9,161 nucleotides of DNA, taken from assembly GCA_946478975.1 (NCBI GenBank), contig CAMLEO010000286.1, positions 1 through 9,161 on the forward strand, given 5' to 3'. Shown piece by piece: positions 1 through 6,568 of this stretch. The notes below the pieces were generated by a model, which saw only the letters and a list, made by a program, of their open reading frames with translations, was not told the DNA's origin and did not search any database. Source of the DNA: an uncultured Steroidobacter sp. (GTDB taxonomy: Bacteria > Pseudomonadota > Gammaproteobacteria > Steroidobacterales > Steroidobacteraceae). How positions within the stretch are numbered: position 1 is the stretch's first letter; every line of letters starts with the position of its first letter. Both the position numbers and the translations under genes were made by a program.

Positions 1-96
1 GCCCAAACTAAACTAACACTCACGGCTCGTACACCACGTCCAGGGACGCGATCCGGTCGCCGGCTGATTGATTCGAGCCGCCGATTCATGGGGAGG
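1..96. other. Left-edge non-coding stretch
   Basis: No complete gene is visible here. The minus strand shows a 21-codon open stretch ending at a TGA at 20-22, with a protein-like end (GDRIASLDVVYEP). However, an in-frame stop at 86-88 closes it and no start is present, so it may be chance or a gene remnant. The region is also downstream of the 97-957 gene. No T-rich terminator was found. Confidence 0.3.
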
Positions 97-957
97 TCAA
101 TCCTCCCCCAGCCAGAGCGCAACGTTACGCACATAGCAATGTATCGATGCCATGGCACGACGATCGGTGGGCAATTGATGAGAGGGTGTCTCGGTGACGA
201 AGTCCGGACAGCCCCGACTCGCGTCCCAGTTATAGTCCGCGAAGTGATGAAACGTAGACTGAGCAATCGCGCGGCCTTCCTGGTCCGTGCGCTCGAAAGC
301 CACCGCGATATTGAATCGTGCGCCGCTGGCCAGGCTCGTTCCTTTAGCAATGACTCGCGCGTGCGGCACTGATGATGGCGCCACCACCGCACCCTCGTGC
401 GGGTGCGCAGGCAGATAGGCGAGGGCACTCCCATCGGTATCGCGCAACACCGGATGCAGCGGCAACACGGCCTCGATGCGTTGAGCCGCACCGTTCGCGC
501 CTGAGTGAAAGTTTGGCCATCGAATATAGGGAGTGCCGGTATCGTCCGGCGGCGGAATGACATCCGGGCCGTTGTGGGTGTGAAACACATGCGCCAGGCC
601 CACCGAGCCCAATGTACAAATGGAACAGCCCAGATCCATGTGATCTCGCGTGATCATGAGGCCGCCGCCGCGTGCTCGAAAACGCAGGATGCCGGCGCGG
701 TCCTGTTCGTGCAGCCCATTGCCAACATCCACCGCGAACAGCCAGAGCTCATCGAAATCGGATCGATCCAACGTGGACAGCACGGGATCGGGCGAGCCGA
801 CGGGGCCCCGATCGCGTGCGGTCACGGCAAACAATGGAGTGGCGCCAGGTCCAGTGAGGCTGGCGAGATAATCTCGCAACATCGAGAACCGGCCGATGTG
901 CCAATCGTTCGGCGTGGACTCGATGGTTGTTTGCAACAGCACGTTGATCGGTTTCAT
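97..957 (-). CDS. Hypothetical protein with ThuA/GATase1-like features
   Basis: This encodes a 286-residue, probably cytoplasmic protein with no signal peptide or membrane segment. A hydrophobic strand around residues 69-77 (DELWLFAVD) is followed by a helix and a Gly-rich turn (RGGGLMITRDH, 96-106). Then come Cys111 and Cys114, a His-rich stretch (HVFHTHNG, 123-130), and a late segment (FNIAVAFE near 215-222, then GRAIAQSTFHHFADYNWD near 228-245). This order resembles class I glutamine-amidotransferase-like/ThuA folds, in which a late 'GR.....S.FHH..D.NW' motif is common. That assignment is recognition by eye; no catalytic triad can be set with confidence. The ATG at 957 is chosen because it overlaps the stop of the upstream 74-residue gene by 4 bases (ATGA), which implies translational coupling. 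The frame is open further upstream, but only as a shadow of that neighbour. The substrate is unknown. Confidence 0.8.
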   Translation of the reverse strand: MKPINVLLQTTIESTPNDWHIGRFSMLRDYLASLTGPGATPLFAVTARDRGPVGSPDPVLSTLDRSDFDELWLFAVDVGNGLHEQDRAGILRFRARGGGLMITRDHMDLGCSICTLGSVGLAHVFHTHNGPDVIPPPDDTGTPYIRWPNFHSGANGAAQRIEAVLPLHPVLRDTDGSALAYLPAHPHEGAVVAPSSVPHARVIAKGTSLASGARFNIAVAFERTDQEGRAIAQSTFHHFADYNWDASRGCPDFVTETPSHQLPTDRRAMASIHCYVRNVALWLGED

Positions 958-1178
958 GGCTGCGCCTCGGCGTCGCTCAGGTTGGTCGGGGGCATTTTCC
1001 AAGCCGCGCAGTAGTCGTAACAAGCGTGTAACTGCGTGATCACAATCAAAATCTGCTCGGCCGTGAGCGTCACGGCGGCCGCGTTCGGCTGCTCGATGAC
1101 GGTGTGTCCTTCGCAGGTCGTATAGATTCGAATGGGTACTTGATCCGCAGTTGCGGGATCTTTGGTTTCGGAACTCAT
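954..1178 (-). CDS. Small conserved-looking hypothetical protein (74 aa)
   Basis: I do not recognise this 74-residue protein. It starts at an ATG (1178) preceded by an AGAGGG-type ribosome binding site 6 bases away. Its TGA overlaps the ATG of the 286-residue gene downstream, so the two form a coupled unit. The N-terminal third is polar. The middle contains IRIYTTCEGHTVIEQP, and the C-terminal half is a likely helix with regularly placed aromatic and Cys residues (LTAEQILIVITQLHACYDYCAAW). There are three Cys in all (near 22, 53 and 57), and the last two, in CYDYC, could bind a metal or form a disulfide. There is no signal peptide. It may be a partner or accessory subunit of the downstream protein; this rests only on the overlap. 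Good Shine-Dalgarno spacing and the tight overlap argue that it is real. Confidence 0.65.
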   Translation of the reverse strand: MSSETKDPATADQVPIRIYTTCEGHTVIEQPNAAAVTLTAEQILIVITQLHACYDYCAAWKMPPTNLSDAEAQP

Positions 1179-1297
1179 GGCGCCCTCTAGCAGTGACTCT
1201 CACCGCGCATTGTTCGCTCGCAGGGAAAGTCGATCTTGGCAAAACGACGGTGTAGTTGGACCGGACTGACGTGATCGGTCGTCGAAGCGTTCAAGAA

Positions 1298-1312
1298 ACT
1301 CGCTGCGCGAGT
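1298..1312. promoter_or_regulatory. Perfect inverted repeat in divergent intergenic region
   Basis: ACTCGC-TGC-GCGAGT is a perfect 6-base inverted repeat with a 3-base centre. It lies in the 214-base gap between the divergent minus-strand pair (start 1178) and the cupin gene (start 1393), about 80 bases upstream of the cupin start. The location suits an operator for either unit, or a small hairpin in a leader RNA. I could not identify a convincing -35/-10 pair near it, so the role is open. The rest of the gap shows nothing else clear. Confidence 0.3.
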
Positions 1313-1392
1313 CTATGAGAATCGCATGCACGGCAGGTTCACGCCCGTCGTGCACAGCCATCGCCATCGATCTCAACCAGTCGAGGATAGTC

Positions 1393-1803
1393 ATGTCAAA
1401 CTTCAAGCGCTTTGGAATGTCACTTGCGCTGGTCGCGCTCGCCGCGGCCGTGATACCGGCCACGAACGCCGAAGACGGTGCCGCGATCGCACCACTCATC
1501 TCCAAGGAGCTGGCCGATATTCCGGGCAAGGAGATGCTGATGATCAAGGTCACCTATCCGCCAGGGTACGTGGGCGAGGTTCATCGTCACGACGCGCATT
1601 CCTTCATCTATGTTCTGGAAGGCTCGGTCGTCATGGGTGTCAGGGGCGGCAAGGAGGTCACTCTCCAGGCGGGGCAGACCTTTTACGAAGGCCCCACCGA
1701 CGTACACACCGTCGGCCGCAATGCCAGCACCACGCAGCCTGCCAGGCTCGTGGTCGTGCTTTTAAAGAAGAAGGGTGCGGATGTAGTGTTACCGGCCCAG
1801 TAG
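1393..1803 (+). CDS. Exported small cupin-domain protein
   Basis: This 136-residue protein starts with a Sec-type signal peptide: basic residues, a hydrophobic core (MSLALVALAAAVIPA) and a likely cut after Ala26 (ATNA-ED). The mature part is a single cupin barrel. Motif 1 is PPGYVGEVHRHDAHSFIYVL, with His64 and His66, ending in LEG at 75-77. Motif 2 is GQTFYEGPTDVHTVGRNAS, with His105 and Asn110. The usual Glu metal ligand of motif 1 is not seen; its place is taken by His69/Ser70, as is common in the small 'HRH...YVLEG...FYE.P.DVH..SRNAS' cupin subfamily. It probably binds a metal in the periplasm, but its reaction is unknown. The ATG at 1393 is chosen over the upstream in-frame ATG at 1315 because GAGGA precedes it and because it puts the signal peptide at the N-terminus. 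The STAND-type regulator follows after 125 bases on the same strand. Confidence 0.87.
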   Translation: MSNFKRFGMSLALVALAAAVIPATNAEDGAAIAPLISKELADIPGKEMLMIKVTYPPGYVGEVHRHDAHSFIYVLEGSVVMGVRGGKEVTLQAGQTFYEGPTDVHTVGRNASTTQPARLVVVLLKKKGADVVLPAQ

Positions 1804-1812
1804 CAGCGGTGT

Positions 1813-1861
1813 CCTCGTCCCTCGCAACCGAGGGGCGAGGGCTCGCACCCTGCGGGGTGCG
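1813..1861 (+). repeat. Two adjacent strong hairpins between cupin and regulator genes
   Basis: The first hairpin pairs CCTCGTCCCTCG (1813-1824) with CGAGGGGCGAGG (1829-1840) around a CAAC loop. This gives 12 pairs with a single T-G wobble. The second pairs CGCACCC (1844-1850) with GGGTGCG (1855-1861) around a 4-base loop. The first stem begins 9 bases after the cupin stop, so it could end or stabilise the cupin transcript. There is no T-run after either stem, so this is not a standard intrinsic terminator. The pair could also be a leader structure for the regulator gene (start 1929) or a REP-like dispersed element. Confidence 0.55.
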
Positions 1862-1928
1862 CGGCAAATGCATTCGAGGTACAGTTGCGGCCCCACGTCT
1901 AGCGGACACCCCGGCGAGATTGCGAGCC

Positions 1929-4772
1929 GTGAGCACGGGCCCAAACACTTTCACCGCTCGTGAGTTCTCGTTCGGTCCGTTTTACCTGCATGCGGCCGAA
2001 CGGCGGCTGTTACGAGGCGGCGAATCGGTCGAGATCGGCAGTCGCGCGCTGGATATTTTGATCGCGCTGGTGGAGCGCGCCGGTGAAGTCGTCGACAAGA
2101 AAGGACTGATCGCGCGCGTGTGGCCCAACGTCATCGTCGAAGAAAGCGGTCTGCGTGTGCACGTGGCTGCGCTTCGCAAAGTTCTCGGCGAGGGTGTCGA
2201 GGGCGCTCGTTACATCGCGAACGTGCCGGGCAGAGGATATTCCTTTGTCGCTCCCGTCTCTGTCATGGGCATGGCCGACTCGGGCGGGCAAACAGCCTCG
2301 GCGAAACAGGCGGGCACAAAAGTCCTCGACGGCGCGCCGGCACGCATTGGTCACAATCTTCCTGCCCGTCTGACGCGCATGTTGGGCCGAGACGCGGCGG
2401 TCGCCGCACTCTTGCAGCGGCTGCGTGCGTGCCGCTTTGTGACTGTCGTCGGTCCGGGCGGTCTCGGCAAAACGACAGTGGCCGTGTCGGTGGCGCATGC
2501 GCTGAGCGCCGAGTTTACGAATGTGATCTTCGTCGACCTCACTGCCGTCACGGATGCGGCGGGCGTGGCGAACGGGCTTGCCTCGACGCTCGGACTCACG
2601 GTTCGCAAGGAAGATCCCACGCCGGAAATTCTGGCCTTCCTGCGCGATATGAACGTGCTGCTGGTGCTGGACAATTGTGAGCACGTGGTACAAGCGATCG
2701 GCAGGCTCGCCGAGCGCATTTTTGTCGAGGCGCCTGGTGTTCACATCCTCGCAACCAGTCGGGAACTGCTCAACGTCGAGGGCGAACGTGTGTATGCGCT
2801 CGAGCCGTTGCCGACCCCGAGCGATGGGGACATCACCGCGGAGCAGGCGCTCGAATATGCTTCCGTGCAGTTGTTCCTGGAACGCGCTGGTGCAACCGGA
2901 AGTCCGATCTCGCTGAGCGATGCCGATGCTCCAGTGGTGGCGAAGATCTGTCGACTGCTCGATGGGATCGCACTCGCCGTCGAACTCGCGGCCGGGCGAG
3001 TCAGCGCATTTGGAATCCGCGGTACCGCGGAGTTGCTCGACAGGCAGCTTGGTTTGTCGTGGCGTGGCCGCCGCACAGCACTGCCTCGACATCAAACACT
3101 GAGCGCTACGCTGGAATGGAGTTATAACCTGCTCTCGCCCGGCGAACAGGTCGTGCTGCAACGATTGTCCGTGTTTGTTGGGGACTTCGCACTGGCCGGC
3201 GCATTGGCAGTCGCGTGCCGGGATGAGGTGTCCAGCGAAGTCATCGAGACCGTCGCAACCCTGGTGTCCAAATCGATTGTCTCCATGCGCATCGCGGAGG
3301 GGCAGCCTCGCTATCGGCTGCTCGAAATGGTTCGTGCCTATGCCGCTCTTCGACTCGCAGAGAGCGGAGATTTTGCGACGGTCGCCGCACGGCACGCGCG
3401 CTACTTCGCGCAGCGCTGTGTGGAGGCGGAAGCTCCGGATTCCACCGCGATCGATCCCAGGGACCTCGGCAACATTCGGGCCGCGCTCGAATGGAGTTTT
3501 TCCGAACAGGGCGATGCCGCGATCGCCCGAGATTTGAGTATCGCGGCGACGCCCATTTTATTGCGCTGGTCGCTGTTGGCGGAGTGCCGACGCTGGAGCG
3601 CTCGTGCGCTCGACGTTCTTCATGGCTCCGATCGCGACAGCATCTTCGAATCCCGTTTGATACGCACGCTGGCGATCTCGACGATGTTCACGATCGGCAA
3701 CGACGAGCGTTTGCGAGGTCAGATGGCCCGTGGCCTGGAGTTGGCCCGCAGCTTTGCCGATCGGCGAGGTCAGTTCGAGTTTCTCACCGGCATGCATGCC
3801 TTCGCGGCGCGTACTGGAAGCTTTAGCGCCGCAGTCGGCGCGGCGGCTGAAGCCGCCGGAATTGCCAGCGGTGCAGAGTTCGCCAGCGCACGCTGGATGC
3901 TGTGCATGGGAAATCATTTGCTGGGCAATCAGTCCCAGGCGCTGGAGAGTAGTGAGCAGGCGCTGGGGCACGAGGCAGTCGCGACGGTCTCGCGAAAGAG
4001 ATATTTCGGCTATGACCAGCGCACCTCCGGCATGGCCGTGCGAGCGCGTCTGCTGTGGCTGACTGGAAACACCCACGCAGCCTTGCTCATGGCGAAGCAG
4101 GCCATCGATGAAGGCGCCGCGCTCAAGCATCCCGTGTCCCATTGCCTCACGCTGCTGTATGCCACCTCGGTGTACTTGTGGAGCGGCCGGCTGGCGGAAG
4201 CGGAGCAGTCAATCGAACAACTCGCCGATACGTCGAGAAATTATTTGCTGGAGCCCTATTTCGCCGGCGGGCAGGCACTCAAGGGGGAGCTGTTGCATCT
4301 TCGCGGCGAGCATGAAGCTGCCATTCCCTTGTTGAGCGAAGCCGCGCAGCGGCTCAACCGTGAACGTCAGATCGCACAGGCGCCTTATTGCGCGGCGGTT
4401 CTGGCGGATACTTTGGGATCGATCGCGCAATTCGGGCCAGCGCTCGAAATCCTGGATCAGGCTATGGAGCAGCGCCGGCTCGGCGGCGGTTCTTACGATC
4501 TACCCGAGATGCTCAGGATTCGTGCCCACCTCCTGCTCGGTATCTCAGCGGACAACCGCGGCGCAGCCCTCGACTGTTTGCAGCAGGCTCTCGAGCTTGC
4601 ACACACGCAAGGGGCTGTGAGCTGGGCACTGAGAGCCGCGCTTGCCTTGTCGGAACTGCAACCTCAGAACAGGCGGGAGTTGCTGGCGCCATGGGTCGCT
4701 CGCTTCCCGCCGGATGCCGACAGCGCCGATTTTCGGGCCGCCCGGTCGGCGCTCGATCAGCCGAGCCGGTAG
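1929..4772 (+). CDS. Winged-helix transcriptional regulator with NB-ARC-like (STAND) ATPase and TPR-like domain
   Basis: This 947-residue predicted cytoplasmic regulator has three parts. Residues 13-110 form an OmpR/CadC-type DNA-binding winged helix (FGPFYLHAAERRLL start, ALDILIALVERAGEVV, WPNVIVEESGLRVHVAALRK, wing YIANVPGRGYSFVAPV). Residues about 150-360 form a STAND ATPase, with Walker A GPGGLGKTT (175-183), Walker B LLVLDNCEH (244-252), a sensor-like ATSRE (275-279) and LDGIALAVELAAGRV (344-358). Residues 380-480 match the helical linker typical of the group (LPRHQTLSATLEWSYNLLSP). The rest, to 947, is Ala/Leu-rich helical repeats of TPR/MalT type and probably binds the signal or partner. 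The GTG at 1929 is chosen because it leaves about 15 residues before the winged helix and has GGCGAG 10 bases upstream. The frame is open back to 1326 but overlaps the cupin gene. There is no receiver domain, so control is probably by ligand and nucleotide. The likely targets are the flanking cupin and SDR genes; this is inferred from context only. Confidence 0.92.
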   Translation: MSTGPNTFTAREFSFGPFYLHAAERRLLRGGESVEIGSRALDILIALVERAGEVVDKKGLIARVWPNVIVEESGLRVHVAALRKVLGEGVEGARYIANVPGRGYSFVAPVSVMGMADSGGQTASAKQAGTKVLDGAPARIGHNLPARLTRMLGRDAAVAALLQRLRACRFVTVVGPGGLGKTTVAVSVAHALSAEFTNVIFVDLTAVTDAAGVANGLASTLGLTVRKEDPTPEILAFLRDMNVLLVLDNCEHVVQAIGRLAERIFVEAPGVHILATSRELLNVEGERVYALEPLPTPSDGDITAEQALEYASVQLFLERAGATGSPISLSDADAPVVAKICRLLDGIALAVELAAGRVSAFGIRGTAELLDRQLGLSWRGRRTALPRHQTLSATLEWSYNLLSPGEQVVLQRLSVFVGDFALAGALAVACRDEVSSEVIETVATLVSKSIVSMRIAEGQPRYRLLEMVRAYAALRLAESGDFATVAARHARYFAQRCVEAEAPDSTAIDPRDLGNIRAALEWSFSEQGDAAIARDLSIAATPILLRWSLLAECRRWSARALDVLHGSDRDSIFESRLIRTLAISTMFTIGNDERLRGQMARGLELARSFADRRGQFEFLTGMHAFAARTGSFSAAVGAAAEAAGIASGAEFASARWMLCMGNHLLGNQSQALESSEQALGHEAVATVSRKRYFGYDQRTSGMAVRARLLWLTGNTHAALLMAKQAIDEGAALKHPVSHCLTLLYATSVYLWSGRLAEAEQSIEQLADTSRNYLLEPYFAGGQALKGELLHLRGEHEAAIPLLSEAAQRLNRERQIAQAPYCAAVLADTLGSIAQFGPALEILDQAMEQRRLGGGSYDLPEMLRIRAHLLLGISADNRGAALDCLQQALELAHTQGAVSWALRAALALSELQPQNRRELLAPWVARFPPDADSADFRAARSALDQPSR

Positions 4773-4845
4773 CGAATTCACACGGATTTGCATCTTAAAA
4801 CTCCCCTCCGACCGTCCTCTGGTCCATCTTGCCTCTACACGGACT

Positions 4846-4859
4846 GCCGCTCCTGCGGC
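4846..4859 (+). promoter_or_regulatory. Small hairpin just upstream of SDR ribosome binding site
   Basis: GCCGC-TCCT-GCGGC forms a short GC-rich stem-loop that ends 7 bases before the GGAG ribosome binding site (4867-4870) of the downstream SDR gene. It lies in the 104-base gap after the regulator gene. It might affect translation of the SDR or help separate the two genes. A stem this short also arises by chance in GC-rich DNA. No clear promoter was found in the gap. Confidence 0.2.
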
Positions 4860-4876
4860 GAACGCTGGAGACATGC

Positions 4877-5728
4877 ATGGGCTCTTCATCCGATCCCACA
4901 GACCCCCGCATCACTGGCAAAGTGCTATTTGTCACGGGCGCGTCACGAGGCTTGGGCAGATTGATCGTCGAGAAGGCGCTTGCCGCTGGACATTCGGTCG
5001 TGCCGACGGCGCGGAACTCTCGCGCACTCATCGAGTTGTTCCGCAATCACGCTCATGCCTTGCCGCTCGTGCTGGACGTCACCGATGAGATTCAGGCGCA
5101 CGCTGCGGCGATGGCTGCGATCGAGCGCTTCGGGCGCATCGACGTGTTGGTGAACAACGCAGGCTGCTGCCTGGTCGGCGCGGTAGAAGAGGCGAGCGCA
5201 AAGGAAATCGAGACGCTCTATCGCACGAATGTATTTGGTCTGTTGGCGGTGACCCGTGCTGTACTACCGTCGATGAGACGCCGGCGCACCGGTCGCATCA
5301 TCAACGTATCGTCCGTCGGCGGATACGTCGGTCATGCCGGCTGGGGCGTGTACTGTTCCACCAAATTCGCGGTAGCAGGGTTGACGGAAGCACTCGCCGC
5401 CGAGCTGAAGCCGCTGGGCATCCATGTGACAGCCATCGAGCCTGGATATTTCCGCGCGGCATTTCCATCAGCAAGCTCACCCGTCATCACTGCTCGAACG
5501 ATAGACGACTATCGCAACAGCTCCGCAGCACAACCCGCCGCCGAGCCTCTTGATCCAGCCAGGCTCGCGGCCGCTGTGATCGAGCTCATCGAGGAGCCAA
5601 ATCCGCCGATACACCTACCGTTTGGCAGCGAGGCGACCGCCGCGCTCGAAGCAAGAAACGAACGAACACGTGAGCTGTTGGATCGTTGCCGCCTCGTGTC
5701 CACGTCGACGGATGTCGACGACGCCTGA
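4877..5728 (+). CDS. Classical short-chain dehydrogenase/reductase (SDR)
   Basis: This 283-residue soluble NAD(P)-dependent oxidoreductase has all the classical SDR marks. They are the cofactor loop TGASRGLG (20-27), NNAG (93-96), Asn118 in TNVFG, catalytic Ser146 (NVSS), and Tyr159/Lys163 in YCSTK. A PG-motif follows at 189-190 (IEPGYFRAAF). Arg46 after the second strand (PTARNSR) suggests NADP(H). The tail from about 205 (TIDDYRNSSAAQPAAEPLDP onward) fits the longer approx. 280-residue SDRs that close over the substrate. The substrate cannot be read from sequence. The start at 4877 has GGAG 6 bases upstream; an upstream in-frame ATG at 4829 would add 16 residues and lacks such a site. It follows the STAND regulator on the same strand and faces the second SDR gene, 41 bases away, tail to tail. 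Confidence 0.9.
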   Translation: MGSSSDPTDPRITGKVLFVTGASRGLGRLIVEKALAAGHSVVPTARNSRALIELFRNHAHALPLVLDVTDEIQAHAAAMAAIERFGRIDVLVNNAGCCLVGAVEEASAKEIETLYRTNVFGLLAVTRAVLPSMRRRRTGRIINVSSVGGYVGHAGWGVYCSTKFAVAGLTEALAAELKPLGIHVTAIEPGYFRAAFPSASSPVITARTIDDYRNSSAAQPAAEPLDPARLAAAVIELIEEPNPPIHLPFGSEATAALEARNERTRELLDRCRLVSTSTDVDDA

Positions 5729-5769
5729 TCCGCGCCCTTGCTTTCGTCGGGCTTCATAAATGAGTCGCA

Positions 5770-6501
5770 TCACACCTGGCGCATGCCGCCGTCCACGCAC
5801 AGTTCGGCGCCCGCGATGTAACTTGCGTCGTCGCTGAGCAGGAACAGCGTCGCAGCCGCGATTTCTTCGGGCCGCCCCATACGGCGCAGTGGGATTTGAT
5901 CCAACAGCGCCGCGCGCATTTCTTCCGTCGTGGCAGCCATCATGGCCGTATCAGTCGGGCCAGGGCTCACCACGTTGACACGGATGCCTCGCGGCGCCAG
6001 TTCGGCCGTCCAGGTGCGCGCGTAGGATCGCAACGCCGCCTTGGTCGCGGCATAAGTTCCATACGAGGGAATGCCCATCACGTCGGCAATCGACCCAACC
6101 AGTACGATGGAACCCCCATCGCTCACGTCAGCAGCGATTGCCTGCAAGCCGAGCACCGGGCCGCGCACATTAACGGAGAACAGACGATCGAAGTGTTCGG
6201 GCGTCTGTTCGGCGAGCGTGGCGGGCTCTGAAATCCCAGCATTCAGGACCAGAACATCGAGGCGGCCGTGGGTCGCGCATATGGTTGCAGTGGCTGCCGC
6301 TACATCCTGCGGCACACTTGCGTCCGCAACGAGACCCCGCGCTCCTCGCCCAATCTTCTCCGCTGCCCACTCAACTTCATCGGCACGACGGCCGGTGAGG
6401 AATACTGCCGCACCCTCGGTGGCCAGGCGCTCGGCCACGGCAAAACCGATTCCCTTCGCGCCGCCCACCACCAACGCCACCTTGTTCGTCATTCGAGCCA
6501 T
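5770..6501 (-). CDS. Short-chain dehydrogenase/reductase divergent from HxlR regulator
   Basis: This 243-residue classical SDR has GxxxGxG as GGAKGIG (13-19), Asn111, catalytic Ser137, and Tyr150/Lys154 (YAATK). The PGPTDT motif lies near 180-185, and the C-terminal family signature is SYIAGAELCVDGG. Two familiar motifs are altered: the usual Thr before GxxxGxG is Val12, and NNAG reads LNAG (86-89). GRR (37-39) after the second strand favours NADP(H). Length and the CVDGG ending match the FabG-like/quinone- and aldehyde-reducing SDRs, but the substrate is unknown. The ATG at 6501 is chosen because AAGGTG stands 6 bases upstream; a GTG at 6510 would add three residues and would overlap that site. 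It is divergent from the HxlR regulator with a 67-base shared control region, so it is probably that regulator's target. Confidence 0.9.
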   Translation of the reverse strand: MARMTNKVALVVGGAKGIGFAVAERLATEGAAVFLTGRRADEVEWAAEKIGRGARGLVADASVPQDVAAATATICATHGRLDVLVLNAGISEPATLAEQTPEHFDRLFSVNVRGPVLGLQAIAADVSDGGSIVLVGSIADVMGIPSYGTYAATKAALRSYARTWTAELAPRGIRVNVVSPGPTDTAMMAATTEEMRAALLDQIPLRRMGRPEEIAAATLFLLSDDASYIAGAELCVDGGMRQV

Positions 6502-6529
6502 CGTCAGCACCTTGTTTCAACGATGGCAG

Positions 6530-6559
6530 ATTAGATATACGGTATGTATCTGCTTTCAA
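6530..6559 (-). promoter_or_regulatory. Sigma-70-type promoter of the minus-strand SDR gene
   Basis: Reading the minus strand, TTGAAA (6559-6554) is followed after 18 bases by TCTAAT (6535-6530). Each box matches the consensus at five of six positions. Transcription would start about 20 bases upstream of the SDR ATG at 6501. The HxlR gene starts just outside the -35 box, so a regulator bound here would affect both genes. A weaker plus-strand pair (TTGTTT at 6512 and TATACG at 6536) might serve the HxlR gene. Confidence 0.55.
6533..6551. promoter_or_regulatory. Candidate HxlR operator between -35 and -10
   Basis: AGATATA (6533-6539) and TGTATCT (6545-6551) form an inverted repeat with six of seven positions matching and a 5-base centre. 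It covers the spacer and the -10 edge of the SDR promoter, the usual place for repression. A second, longer-spaced inverted repeat, GCAGAT (6526-6531) with ATCTGC (6548-6553), shares its right arm. HxlR proteins bind as dimers to AT-rich inverted repeats next to divergent genes, so this is a good operator candidate. It has not been matched to a known site. Confidence 0.5.
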
Positions 6560-6568
6560 GAACGCACC

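Noticed and set aside
344..357. Alanine in place of proline in the LDGIALAVELAA motif of the STAND regulator as a defect
   Set aside because: The GIALA form is, to my knowledge, usual in this winged-helix/NB-ARC group. The positions here are protein residues, so it is not a sign of decay.
344..358. CRISPR array or tandem repeats anywhere in the window
   Set aside because: No regularly spaced repeats with unique spacers were seen on either strand; the interval given is only a placeholder for the whole-window check.
505..1014. Plus-strand open frame opposite the first minus-strand gene
   Set aside because: It has no ribosome binding site and no recognisable domain; the minus-strand pair has the better start signals and overlap.
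1326..1928. N-terminal 201-codon extension of the STAND regulator frame
   Set aside because: It overlaps the cupin gene in another frame, reads as Arg/His-rich shadow sequence, and the winged-helix domain starts only after the GTG at 1929.
2010..3395. Long minus-strand open frame opposite the regulator
   Set aside because: Its translation is a compositional shadow of the regulator gene (Arg/Gln/His-rich, no domain), common in GC-rich DNA.
5729..5769. Possible bidirectional terminator between the two SDR genes
   Set aside because: Only a 4-base GCCC/GGGC stem with an 11-base loop is present, too weak to call.
6071..6568. Upstream extension of the HxlR frame
   Set aside because: It crosses the divergent promoter region and runs antisense to the SDR gene; the ATG at 6569 gives the normal HxlR length.
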